From assembly GCA_035553375.1 (NCBI GenBank), contig DATNCY010000320.1:5572-69571 (forward strand): a stretch of DNA of 64,000 bases, written 5' to 3'. Of this stretch, positions 16,934 to 23,826 are shown piece by piece (position 1 is the stretch's first letter; each line of letters opens with the position of its first letter). The notes below the pieces were generated by a model, which was not told the DNA's origin, searched no databases, and was given only the letters and a program-made list of their open reading frames with translations. A program made the position numbers and the translations under genes. The DNA comes from JAJPHU01 sp035553375 (GTDB lineage Bacteria > Planctomycetota > Planctomycetia > Gemmatales > Gemmataceae).

Positions 16934-17971
16934 ATGAAACTGAAACAACTGCTGTTCGTGAGCGTGTTGGCGGCCGGCCTCGTGGGGGCGGCGTGCTTGA
17001 GCAAGGAGGGCGATTCGGTCGGCGTGCAGATGAGCGACGCCGCCGCCAAGCTGGTCAACGACCTCAACGGCGACCAAAAGGGCAAGGCCGTGTTCGCCTT
17101 CGACGACAAGGAACGCACCAACTGGAACTTCGTTCCGCTTCAAGACAAGGAAAAGAATCCGACGCGCAAGGGACTGCGTTTCGAGCAGATGACAGCCGAG
17201 CAGAAGGAGATTGCCAAGGCGCTCTTGCGAGCGGGCACCAGCGCCTCCGGCTACCTCAAGGCGACGACGATCATGAGCCTGGAGGCGATCCTGGCCGATC
17301 TGGAAAAGCGCGGCGCGATGGTCCGCAATCCCGGCTGGTATTTCGTCAGCATCTTCGGCACGCCCTCGAAGGTCGGCAAATGGGGCTGGCGCATCGAAGG
17401 TCATCATCTGTCGCTCAACTTCGTGGTCGATCGCGGTAAGATCGTGGCCTCCACTCCGGCGTTCTTCGGTGCCAATCCCGCCGACATCAAGCAGGGGCCG
17501 AAGAAAGGCCAGCGTACGCTGCGTGAGGCGGAAGATCTATCCCGTGAGTTGTTCGCCGCGTTGGATGAAGGACAGCGCAAGGTCGCCTTCCAGAACAAAC
17601 TCTTCAGCGACATCGAACAGGGCAAGCCGGTCGCCAATGCCGGCGCTCCCAAGGGATTGGCCGCCGCCAAGATGAATGAAAAGCAGCGTGCGCTGCTCCG
17701 CCAGCTGGTTCGGTCCTACGCCGAGCGCATGCCGAGCGAGGTCGCCCAGGCGGAGTTGGCCGAGATCAAGGCCGCCGGCCCCGAGAAAATCCACTTCGCC
17801 TTCGCCCAGGATAAGGACAAACCTGGCCAGCCGTACACATATCACATTCAGGGACCGACGTTCCTGATCGAGTTTCTCAATGTGCAGGCCGACTCGGCCG
17901 GCAATCCCGCCAACCACATTCATAGTTGCTGGCGCAACCTCAAGGGCGATTTCGGTATCGTCGCGAAGTGA
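16934..17971 (+). CDS. DUF3500 domain secreted protein
   Basis: A 345-residue protein with an N-terminal signal (MKLKQLLFVSVLAAGLVGAA) followed by Cys21 in an AAC context. That could be a lipoprotein site, though the lipobox is imperfect. The body matches DUF3500: FDDKERTNWNFVPLQ, the GYLKATTIMSLE region, WGWRIEGHHLSLNF and, near the end, NHIHSCWRNLKGDFG. The conserved HHLS and NHIH histidines suggest a metal or catalytic site, but no activity is established that I know of. GGGGGG before the ATG supports the start. It follows the fold-back repeat and is probably transcribed separately from the dehydratase. Confidence 0.85.
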   Translation: MKLKQLLFVSVLAAGLVGAACLSKEGDSVGVQMSDAAAKLVNDLNGDQKGKAVFAFDDKERTNWNFVPLQDKEKNPTRKGLRFEQMTAEQKEIAKALLRAGTSASGYLKATTIMSLEAILADLEKRGAMVRNPGWYFVSIFGTPSKVGKWGWRIEGHHLSLNFVVDRGKIVASTPAFFGANPADIKQGPKKGQRTLREAEDLSRELFAALDEGQRKVAFQNKLFSDIEQGKPVANAGAPKGLAAAKMNEKQRALLRQLVRSYAERMPSEVAQAELAEIKAAGPEKIHFAFAQDKDKPGQPYTYHIQGPTFLIEFLNVQADSAGNPANHIHSCWRNLKGDFGIVAK

Positions 17972-17980
17972 ACTTCCAGC

Positions 17981-18016
17981 AGTCGCTTGCGGCTTGGCAC
18001 CAAGCCGCAAGCGACT
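17981..18016. repeat. Palindromic repeat, family G
   Basis: AGTCGCTTGCGGCTTGG and its exact complement (17 bp each) enclose a 2-nt loop, just after the DUF3500 stop. It is long enough to end transcription but lacks a T-run. The same sequence forms an intermediate layer of the nested palindrome at 23647-23823. Confidence 0.9.
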
Positions 18017-18549
18017 GTCGTATTATTCGACACTTGTTTGAAAATTCCGACACTTCTTGCAACATCTCAATCCAGCCACATCAAAGAGCGATTATTCCTA
18101 ACACCTTCATTACAAGGTGTTTGCGAAAATAGTATAAAATTCGTAATCTTGGCATTCTACGTGCTTTATCAAAAGACATTAAAGTCAACCACCGAAAGGT
18201 GTGAATGATTCAGAAACCAGTCCTTCTTGACTGGTACGCACCCGAGACTCGCCTGGGGTGCAAAAACGGCGATCGTCCACGCCGTCTCGCCCTTCGTAGG
18301 AACCGTGAAGGGGACCTCACGCCCAGAGGGGCATCGGCAAACAGGAGGGTCAAAAGGTTTCAACGGCTGTCCAATCGCCCATCGCCTTCGCCCAGTATCG
18401 CCCAATCGCCCAGTCGCCCAAGCCGCTGAGACCTTTTGACCTCCTTGCTGATCGGCTCCAATCATCGCCTCCTTTCTCTCCTTCCCTCGTCCTCCACTAC
18501 CCGCATAACTACAACGAGAGGAACTCATTCCTTCGCGGAGGATCGACGT
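18017..18549. other. 533-bp intergenic region with imperfect inverted repeat
   Basis: No gene is supported. AT-rich sequence (18020-18200) is followed by an imperfect inverted pair, GGAGGGTCAAAAGGTTTCAA near 18341 and its mirror ending near 18445. The pair encloses irregular copies of an ATCGCCCA-like unit (18370-18422). The layout echoes the 7-bp fold-back elements with a different unit. Confidence 0.5.
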
Positions 18550-19329
18550 ATGGGCGTACTGGATAAGTTCCGTCTGGAGGGACGCCGCGCTCTGGTGTCC
18601 GGCGGCAGTCGCGGCCTCGGTCGGGCCATGGCGCAGGCGTTCGCGGAGGCAGGGGCCGATCTTATCCTCGTCGGTCGAGATGCGGACAGTCTGAATCGCG
18701 CCCGCGAGGAACTACAACCGTGCGGCCATGACGTGCGCGTCCTCGCCACCGACCTGTCCACGGGCGAATCCGCCGAACAACTCTGCGACATGCTCTTGCG
18801 CGATCATCCTCCCATTGACATCCTGGTCAACAACGTCGGCGGACGGCGCGAGAACATCGCCACGGAGGAGATGGCGCTGGAGACATGGCGACAACTGATC
18901 GACTTGAACCTGACCAGCGCGTTCGTCTGTACGAAGCGTCTGGGCGGGGCGATGCTGCCGCGTCGCTGGGGACGAATCATCAATATCGCCTCGATCTGCG
19001 GTCAAATCGCCACGCGCAACATACACGGCCGGCACTACGAGACGGCGAAAGCGGCGCTGGTTGGCTTCACGCGCGCCGTCGCCGCCGATTGGGCACCGTT
19101 TGGTGTGACGGTCAACGCCATCGCGCCCGGCGGATTTATGACCGACGCCAACCGTCGTTGGTTCCGCGAACGGCCGAGTTTCCAGAAAGAAGTCGAAGCG
19201 ATCATTCCGATGGGGCGTCTCGGCGAACCGGACGAGATTGGTCCGCTGGCGTTGTATCTCGCCGGCGAGGCGTCGCGCTACATGACGGGGGCGTTGTTGG
19301 TCCTCGATGGCGGATATACGTTATGGTGA
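18550..19329 (+). CDS. SDR-family NAD(P)-dependent oxidoreductase
   Basis: A 259-residue classical short-chain dehydrogenase. The cofactor loop is SGGSRGLGRAMA (~14-25), the structural motif is NNVGG (~95), and the catalytic triad appears as Ser in NIASICGQ, Tyr in HYETAKAAL (YxxxK) and its Lys. The C-terminal part has VNAIAPGGFMT, normal for the gluconate-5-dehydrogenase/3-ketoacyl reductase group. The start is set at 18550 because GGAGG stands 8 nt upstream; the frame is open further, but the extra 38 residues look non-coding. The substrate is not determined. It precedes the antiporter operon by ~90 bp and is probably unrelated to it. Confidence 0.9.
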   Translation: MGVLDKFRLEGRRALVSGGSRGLGRAMAQAFAEAGADLILVGRDADSLNRAREELQPCGHDVRVLATDLSTGESAEQLCDMLLRDHPPIDILVNNVGGRRENIATEEMALETWRQLIDLNLTSAFVCTKRLGGAMLPRRWGRIINIASICGQIATRNIHGRHYETAKAALVGFTRAVAADWAPFGVTVNAIAPGGFMTDANRRWFRERPSFQKEVEAIIPMGRLGEPDEIGPLALYLAGEASRYMTGALLVLDGGYTLW

Positions 19330-19422
19330 TCGCGCTTTCTTTCCCATTCGCCCAACAGTGGAACACCTTTTGCTCGGAATGGGACGGCGTGGGAGATGCC
19401 GTTTTGTCGCCGAGGTGTTCGT

Positions 19423-19911
19423 ATGGCGCACGAGATACGTTCCTGGGCGGGATGGTGGACAGTTTTCGCTCTCACCTATCTGCTGCTGGCTGGCAGCTTG
19501 CAATGGGCCGAACTCGTCGCCGGCACTGTCCTGGCCGGCCTCGCCGCGCTCGCCGTGACGGCGGCGCGAACCGCGGGCCATTTGCACTTTGCGCCTCGGC
19601 TCCGCTGGCTAGCGCAGCTGCGCCGTTTGCCCGGTCGAATCCTCGCGGATTACGGCATTGTCGGCGCGGCATTGTGGCGAACAATCATCAGGCGACAAAG
19701 GATCGAAGGCGCGTTTCGCACGATTCCGTTTGACGCGGGAGACGACGACCCCGTTTCGGCGGCGCGGCGCGCGCTGGTGACGGTCGGCGCTTGCTTGGCA
19801 CCCAACACCTATGTTGTCGCCATCGATTTCCAGCGCGGATCGTTACTGGTGCATCAACTCATTCCTTCCGCACAGCCGCCCGGCGACGGCGACAAGGAGT
19901 GGCCGCTATGA
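19423..19911 (+). CDS. mrpE: Mrp antiporter subunit E
   Basis: A 162-residue protein. Two close N-terminal hydrophobic segments (WWTVFALTYLLLAGS, LVAGTVLAGLAALAV) and the later motif LVTVGACLAPNTYVVAIDF, where MrpE/MnhE proteins carry SITLTPGT-like sequence, support the assignment. The ATG at 19423 has GAGG upstream; the longer frame from 19396 lacks one. It is the first gene of a seven-gene operon and its stop overlaps mrpF by 4 bp (ATGA). MrpE is an accessory subunit needed for assembly of the Na+/H+ antiporter. Confidence 0.85.
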   Translation: MAHEIRSWAGWWTVFALTYLLLAGSLQWAELVAGTVLAGLAALAVTAARTAGHLHFAPRLRWLAQLRRLPGRILADYGIVGAALWRTIIRRQRIEGAFRTIPFDAGDDDPVSAARRALVTVGACLAPNTYVVAIDFQRGSLLVHQLIPSAQPPGDGDKEWPL

Positions 19912-20159
19912 ATCCCTGGTTGGCCGGAACCGGCGTTCTCCTCGCGGCTCTCATCCCTTGTGGGATCGTTGCTGTCCGCGCGAAGGCAATGGATCGCCTC
20001 GTCGCCGTCGAACTCGCGGGAACCATTACCACGTTGATCCTCGTGGCGCTCGCTCAGGCGCTGGGCCGTCCGGCGGTCTTCGACTTGGCCTTGGCGCTCG
20101 CCCTGCTTTCCGTGCCGGCGGCGCTGGTGTTCGCCCATTTCCTGGAGCGCTGGCTATGA
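19908..20159 (+). CDS. mrpF: Mrp antiporter subunit F
   Basis: An 83-residue protein with three hydrophobic helices, the standard size and topology of MrpF/MnhF. The segment DRLVAVELAGTITTLILVALA matches the conserved DRVVALD-like motif. ATGA overlaps at both ends (with mrpE and mrpG) point to translational coupling. Confidence 0.87.
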   Translation: MNPWLAGTGVLLAALIPCGIVAVRAKAMDRLVAVELAGTITTLILVALAQALGRPAVFDLALALALLSVPAALVFAHFLERWL

Positions 20160-20482
20160 GTCCGCGTATGGTTCTGGTGGTCGTCCTTCTCGGTTTTGGC
20201 GTGACGGTCGAGGTTCTCTGCGCCCTCGGTGTGTTGCTCATGCGCAATTCCTTCGATCGCCTGCACTACCTGGGGCCGGCCACCTTGCTCGGCCCGCTGG
20301 CGGTCGCTGCCGCCGTGTTGGTCGATGCGTCCGATACGCAGGCACGAATCAAGGCTGTCCTTATCGCTCTGATTTTGCTGGCGACCGGCCCGATCCTCAC
20401 CCATGCGACGGCGCGAGCCGCGCGGGTTCGCCAGTTCGGTCGGCTGCACACCGAGGAGCAGGAAGCGAAGGTGGCAAAATGA
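20156..20482 (+). CDS. mrpG: Mrp antiporter subunit G
   Basis: A 108-residue protein with three hydrophobic segments and the MrpG/MnhG signature FDRLHYLGPATLLGPL around residues 33-48. It starts within an ATGA overlap and ends in another, so it is tightly coupled to its neighbours. The last ~20 residues are charged and cytoplasmic-like. Confidence 0.88.
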   Translation: MSPRMVLVVVLLGFGVTVEVLCALGVLLMRNSFDRLHYLGPATLLGPLAVAAAVLVDASDTQARIKAVLIALILLATGPILTHATARAARVRQFGRLHTEEQEAKVAK

Positions 20483-20721
20483 TCGCTCTGCAAGCAATGG
20501 CGTTTCTTCTGGTAGCAGCCGGCGGCACGGCCGTGGCCCTCACCCGCGATCCGACCCGGCAGGTACTCGTTCTCGCCCTGTATGGTCTCTTGTTATCCGT
20601 CCTCTTCGTCCTTTTGCAAGCGCCGGATGTAGCGCTTTCGGAACTGGCGGTCGGCTCGGCGGCTTTGCCGCTCATTCTGTTGGTCGCGCTGGCGAAGGTG
20701 CGCGGGAGGGAACATGAGTGA
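20479..20721 (+). CDS. MbhD-like subunit of Mrp/Mbh antiporter (MrpA C-terminal module)
   Basis: An 80-residue protein with three helices and the motif LQAPDVALSELAVGSAALPL, typical of MbhD and of the corresponding stretch near the end of MrpA. It is encoded separately here, as in membrane-bound hydrogenase/Mbs-type operons, because the big MrpA polypeptide is absent. It overlaps mrpG by 4 bp and the next gene by 8 bp. Confidence 0.83.
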   Translation: MIALQAMAFLLVAAGGTAVALTRDPTRQVLVLALYGLLLSVLFVLLQAPDVALSELAVGSAALPLILLVALAKVRGREHE

Positions 20722-21475
20722 GCGCGGACGGCTTCTGCTCTTCGTGGCTGGCGCGGCCGGCTTCGCGGCCCTGTTGCTCTGGGGGCTGGCCGGATTGCCC
20801 GCCTTCGGCGATTATCGCGGGCCTTACGGCGATGTCATCAACGCCTCGGCGGTCGCTCAGCGTCATCTCACCAACATGGCCAGCGCCATCAACTTCGATT
20901 ACCGAGGTTTCGACACCCTCGGCGAGGAATACATCCTGTTCACGGCCGTCACCGGCTTGGCTCTGCTGCTGCGCGAGATCCGCAGTGAGATCGAGGAGGC
21001 GCCGCGCGATGCCTCACCGAATCGAGACGCCTCGGATCGTAGCGATGCGTTGCGGTGGTTCGGACTGATGCTGGCCGGCTTCACCAACTTGTTCGGTCTC
21101 TACGTGGTGATTCACGCGCATTTGACGCCCGGCGGCGGCTTCCAGGGCGGCGCTATCCTGGGCACCGCCTGCTTGCTCGTGTATCTGGCCATTGGCTATC
21201 GGGCCTTCCGCACCGTCAGTCCGAAGGTGCTGATGGATTTCGCGGACGCCACCGGCGCGGGCGGTTACGCGCTGATTGGGCTGGGCACCCTGTTGGCCGG
21301 CGGCGCATTCCTCCAAAACATGCTGCCGCTGGGGCAGACCGGCGACTTGCTCTCGGCGGGCACGGTGCCGGTCATCAATCTCGTGGTGGGACTGGAGGTT
21401 TCGGGAGGATTTATTCTGATGTTCGCCGAGTTCCTCAAAGAGACGCGCAAACCGTCGCGGGAGAAAGACGCATGA
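20714..21475 (+). CDS. mrpB: MbhE-MrpB fusion subunit
   Basis: A 253-residue protein. Residues 1-~90 match the MbhE-like end of MrpA (FGDYRGPYGDVI, then NFDYRGFDTLGEEYILFTAV). Residues ~115-245 are MrpB/MnhB (NLFGLYVVIHAHLTPGGGFQGGAIL, shown here as two motifs NLFGLYVVIHAHL and TPGGGFQGGA). The two are joined by a hydrophilic linker. This arrangement is seen in compact Mrp operons. The start overlaps the MbhD-like gene and the end overlaps mrpC by 4 bp. Confidence 0.85.
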   Translation: MSERGRLLLFVAGAAGFAALLLWGLAGLPAFGDYRGPYGDVINASAVAQRHLTNMASAINFDYRGFDTLGEEYILFTAVTGLALLLREIRSEIEEAPRDASPNRDASDRSDALRWFGLMLAGFTNLFGLYVVIHAHLTPGGGFQGGAILGTACLLVYLAIGYRAFRTVSPKVLMDFADATGAGGYALIGLGTLLAGGAFLQNMLPLGQTGDLLSAGTVPVINLVVGLEVSGGFILMFAEFLKETRKPSREKDA

Positions 21476-21816
21476 ACTTCCTGCCTTACGTGGTGGCCGC
21501 CTGGCTTTTTGTCGTTGGCCTGTACGGTATCATCACCAGCCGCCACTTGATTCATCTCATCGTCTGCCTGGCTGTCGTGCAGTCCTCCACGTATGTCCTG
21601 CTGCTATCAATCGGCTATCGCACGGGCGCGGGCGCGCCGATCTTCGCCAATGTGCCGCCCGGCACGCCCGCCGTTGATCCGGTCGTGCAGGCGCTGGCCC
21701 TGACGGACATCGTCGTCGGCGCCACCGTTACGGCGCTGCTGCTGGCCTTGGCCGTGCAGGTCCACAAACGACGAGGGACGCTTGACCCCAATCGGCTGCG
21801 CTCCATGCGAGGTTGA
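21472..21816 (+). CDS. mrpC: Mrp antiporter subunit C
   Basis: A 114-residue NuoK-like protein with three helices. MrpC/MnhC features are GLYGIITSRHLIHLIVCLAV and the PVVQALALTDIVVGATVTAL motif. The length is normal. The stop overlaps the TTG start of mrpD. Confidence 0.88.
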   Translation: MNFLPYVVAAWLFVVGLYGIITSRHLIHLIVCLAVVQSSTYVLLLSIGYRTGAGAPIFANVPPGTPAVDPVVQALALTDIVVGATVTALLLALAVQVHKRRGTLDPNRLRSMRG

Positions 21817-23636
21817 GCATCAACGCCTTACCGCCATTACCTGTCGTCTTGCCTTTATCCGTCGCTGCTCTGCTGATCGCCACGGCACCGCGTCTGCCCC
21901 GGCGTGTCATCGATCTGTTGGCCATCGCGACGGCTCTCGCCGTTGCCATTCTCTGCGCATTGCTGCTCGTCCGTTCGCTGGATGGTCCGATCGTCTACTG
22001 GTTCGGTGGCTGGCTGCCGCGCGATGGCATCGCCCTGGGCATCTCCTTCGTCATCGATCCGTTCGGCGCTGGTCTGGCGCTGTTGGCCTCCGTTCTCGTC
22101 GTGGCCAGCCTGATCTTCACCTGGCACTATTTCGATGAGGTCGGCGTGCTGTTTCCGGTGCTTACGCTGACCTTCCTCGGCGCGATGGCCGGCTTTTCCC
22201 TGACCGGCGATCTGTTCAATCTATTCGTGTTCTTCGAGTTGATGAGTGTCGCGGCGTTCGCGCTGACCGGCTACAAGATCGAGGAGGAAGAGGCTCTGAT
22301 GGGAGCCTTCAATTTCGGCGTCACCAACAGCATTGGTGCCTTTCTCGTTCTGACGGGAATCGGCCTGCTCTACGGCCGTACCGGAGCGCTCAACCTCGCT
22401 CAGATGGGCCGAACATTGGCGAGCGCTCCGGCCGATGGCTTGGTGATTGGGGCGTTGGTACTTATCAGTACCGGCTTCGCCGTCAAAGCGGCGTTGGTTC
22501 CCTTCCACTTCTGGTTGGCCGACGCCCACGCCGTCGCCCCGACGCCGGTATGTGTGCTGTTCTCCGGCGTGATGGTCGAGTTGGGCCTTTATGCCGTGCT
22601 GCGCGTGTACTGGACCGTATTCGCCGGCGTGCTGGCCGCGCACGAAGATCGTTTGCGTCCGCTCTTGCTGGCCGCCGGTTCGCTGACGGTCCTAGTCGGC
22701 GGCGTGATGTGCTTCGCCCAGGCTCACCTCAAACGCTTGCTCGCCTTTTCCACCATCAGTCATATGGGAGTATTCCTGATGGGAACGGCCTGTCTCACCG
22801 CCGATGGCTTGGCCGGTACGGGTCTGTATGTCCTCGCGCACGGTCTGGTCAAGGGCGGCCTGTTTCTGGCGGCGGGCATCCTGCTCAACCGCTTTGAAAG
22901 CGTGGATGAGAATGTTCTTCGCGGTCGCGGGAAACTTCTCCCCGCCGTGGGCGTGTTATTCACCCTGGGCGCGCTGGGATTGAGCGGCCTACCGCCGTTT
23001 GGCACCTGGACGGGCAAGGCACTCATCGAAGACGCCGCCGCCGATTTGGGTTTTCACGGAGTCTCCGTCATCCTCTTCCTTTCTTCCGCGCTGACGGGCG
23101 GGGCCGTGCTGCGTGTCTGCGGCGCGGTCTTTCTCGGTTGGGGGCATAAGGAGAATGAGGAGGGTAAAACGCCCAAATACCAGGAGAAGGAGACGAAGAA
23201 AAAGTACACGCGGACGCCGTTGGTGATGATCGTACCTGTTGGCGTTCTCTTCTTGCTGGCCCTGTTGGCGGGCCTATGGCCAACGCTCAAGAGCGAGACC
23301 GTGCGGGCCGCCGCCCGCTTTGAAAATCCGCAAGGCTATGCCGATGGGGTTCTCGAAGGATCGGCGGAAACGCTCCTCGCGGTCGGGCCGAAGCAGCCAC
23401 CACCAAGCGGTTTCCTCTCCAGCGTGACAGCGACTGCGGGGGCTGTGGTACTCGCTCTCACGGCTTTGTTCGTCCGCCGGTTGCCCCAGAGTCTGCGCCG
23501 CAATGCCTGGCGTGTGGGGCATCCCGCTCTCGCTGTGTTGCGCACTTTACACAGCGGCTATGTGGGGGATTACGTCGTGTGGATTATTGTTGGGGTTGCC
23601 ATGCTGGGTGGGCTGTGCGCTTGGCGGTTCGGCTGA
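21813..23636 (+). CDS. mrpD: Mrp antiporter subunit D (NuoM/N-like proton channel)
   Basis: A 607-residue polytopic protein of the NuoL/M/N antiporter family. FFELMSVAAFALTGYKIE carries the key Glu of helix 5. KAALVPFHFWLADAHAVAPTPV carries the central Lys and His region (seen as two parts, KAALVPFHFWL and DAHAVAPTPV). HLKRLLAFSTISHMG follows. The start is TTG at 21813 overlapping the mrpC stop (TTGA). An extra hydrophilic Lys/Glu-rich loop lies at ~447-470 between late helices. It is the only large antiporter subunit in the operon, because no MrpA is present. Confidence 0.87.
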   Translation: MSINALPPLPVVLPLSVAALLIATAPRLPRRVIDLLAIATALAVAILCALLLVRSLDGPIVYWFGGWLPRDGIALGISFVIDPFGAGLALLASVLVVASLIFTWHYFDEVGVLFPVLTLTFLGAMAGFSLTGDLFNLFVFFELMSVAAFALTGYKIEEEEALMGAFNFGVTNSIGAFLVLTGIGLLYGRTGALNLAQMGRTLASAPADGLVIGALVLISTGFAVKAALVPFHFWLADAHAVAPTPVCVLFSGVMVELGLYAVLRVYWTVFAGVLAAHEDRLRPLLLAAGSLTVLVGGVMCFAQAHLKRLLAFSTISHMGVFLMGTACLTADGLAGTGLYVLAHGLVKGGLFLAAGILLNRFESVDENVLRGRGKLLPAVGVLFTLGALGLSGLPPFGTWTGKALIEDAAADLGFHGVSVILFLSSALTGGAVLRVCGAVFLGWGHKENEEGKTPKYQEKETKKKYTRTPLVMIVPVGVLFLLALLAGLWPTLKSETVRAAARFENPQGYADGVLEGSAETLLAVGPKQPPPSGFLSSVTATAGAVVLALTALFVRRLPQSLRRNAWRVGHPALAVLRTLHSGYVGDYVVWIIVGVAMLGGLCAWRFG

Positions 23637-23646
23637 CGTTAAGGAT

Positions 23647-23823
23647 GCGTCCAAGAATAACTTCGGATCAGCCGCTTGCGGCTTAGGACTTCCGGACAAA
23701 ACCTTGCCAGCCCGCAGCGCCAGCAAGGGTAAGTCCTTCCCTTGCTGGCGCTGCGGGCTGGCAATCAAGGGTTTTGTCCAGTAGCTCTAAGCCGCAAGCG
23801 ACTCGGAAATAATTGCTGGACGC
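23647..23823. repeat. Three-layer nested palindrome filling a convergent gap
   Basis: The outer layer is 23647-~23667 against ~23803-23823 (GCGTCC ... GGACGC, imperfect). The middle layer is CGCTTGCGGCTTA (23673-23685) against its exact complement (23788-23800), then GGACAAAACC (23694-23703) against GGTTTTGTCC (23770-23779). The centre is a family A palindrome with 26-bp arms (23704-23729, 23739-23764). The element covers almost the whole gap between the mrpD stop and the histidine kinase stop. Confidence 0.9.
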
Positions 23824-23826
23824 GCC

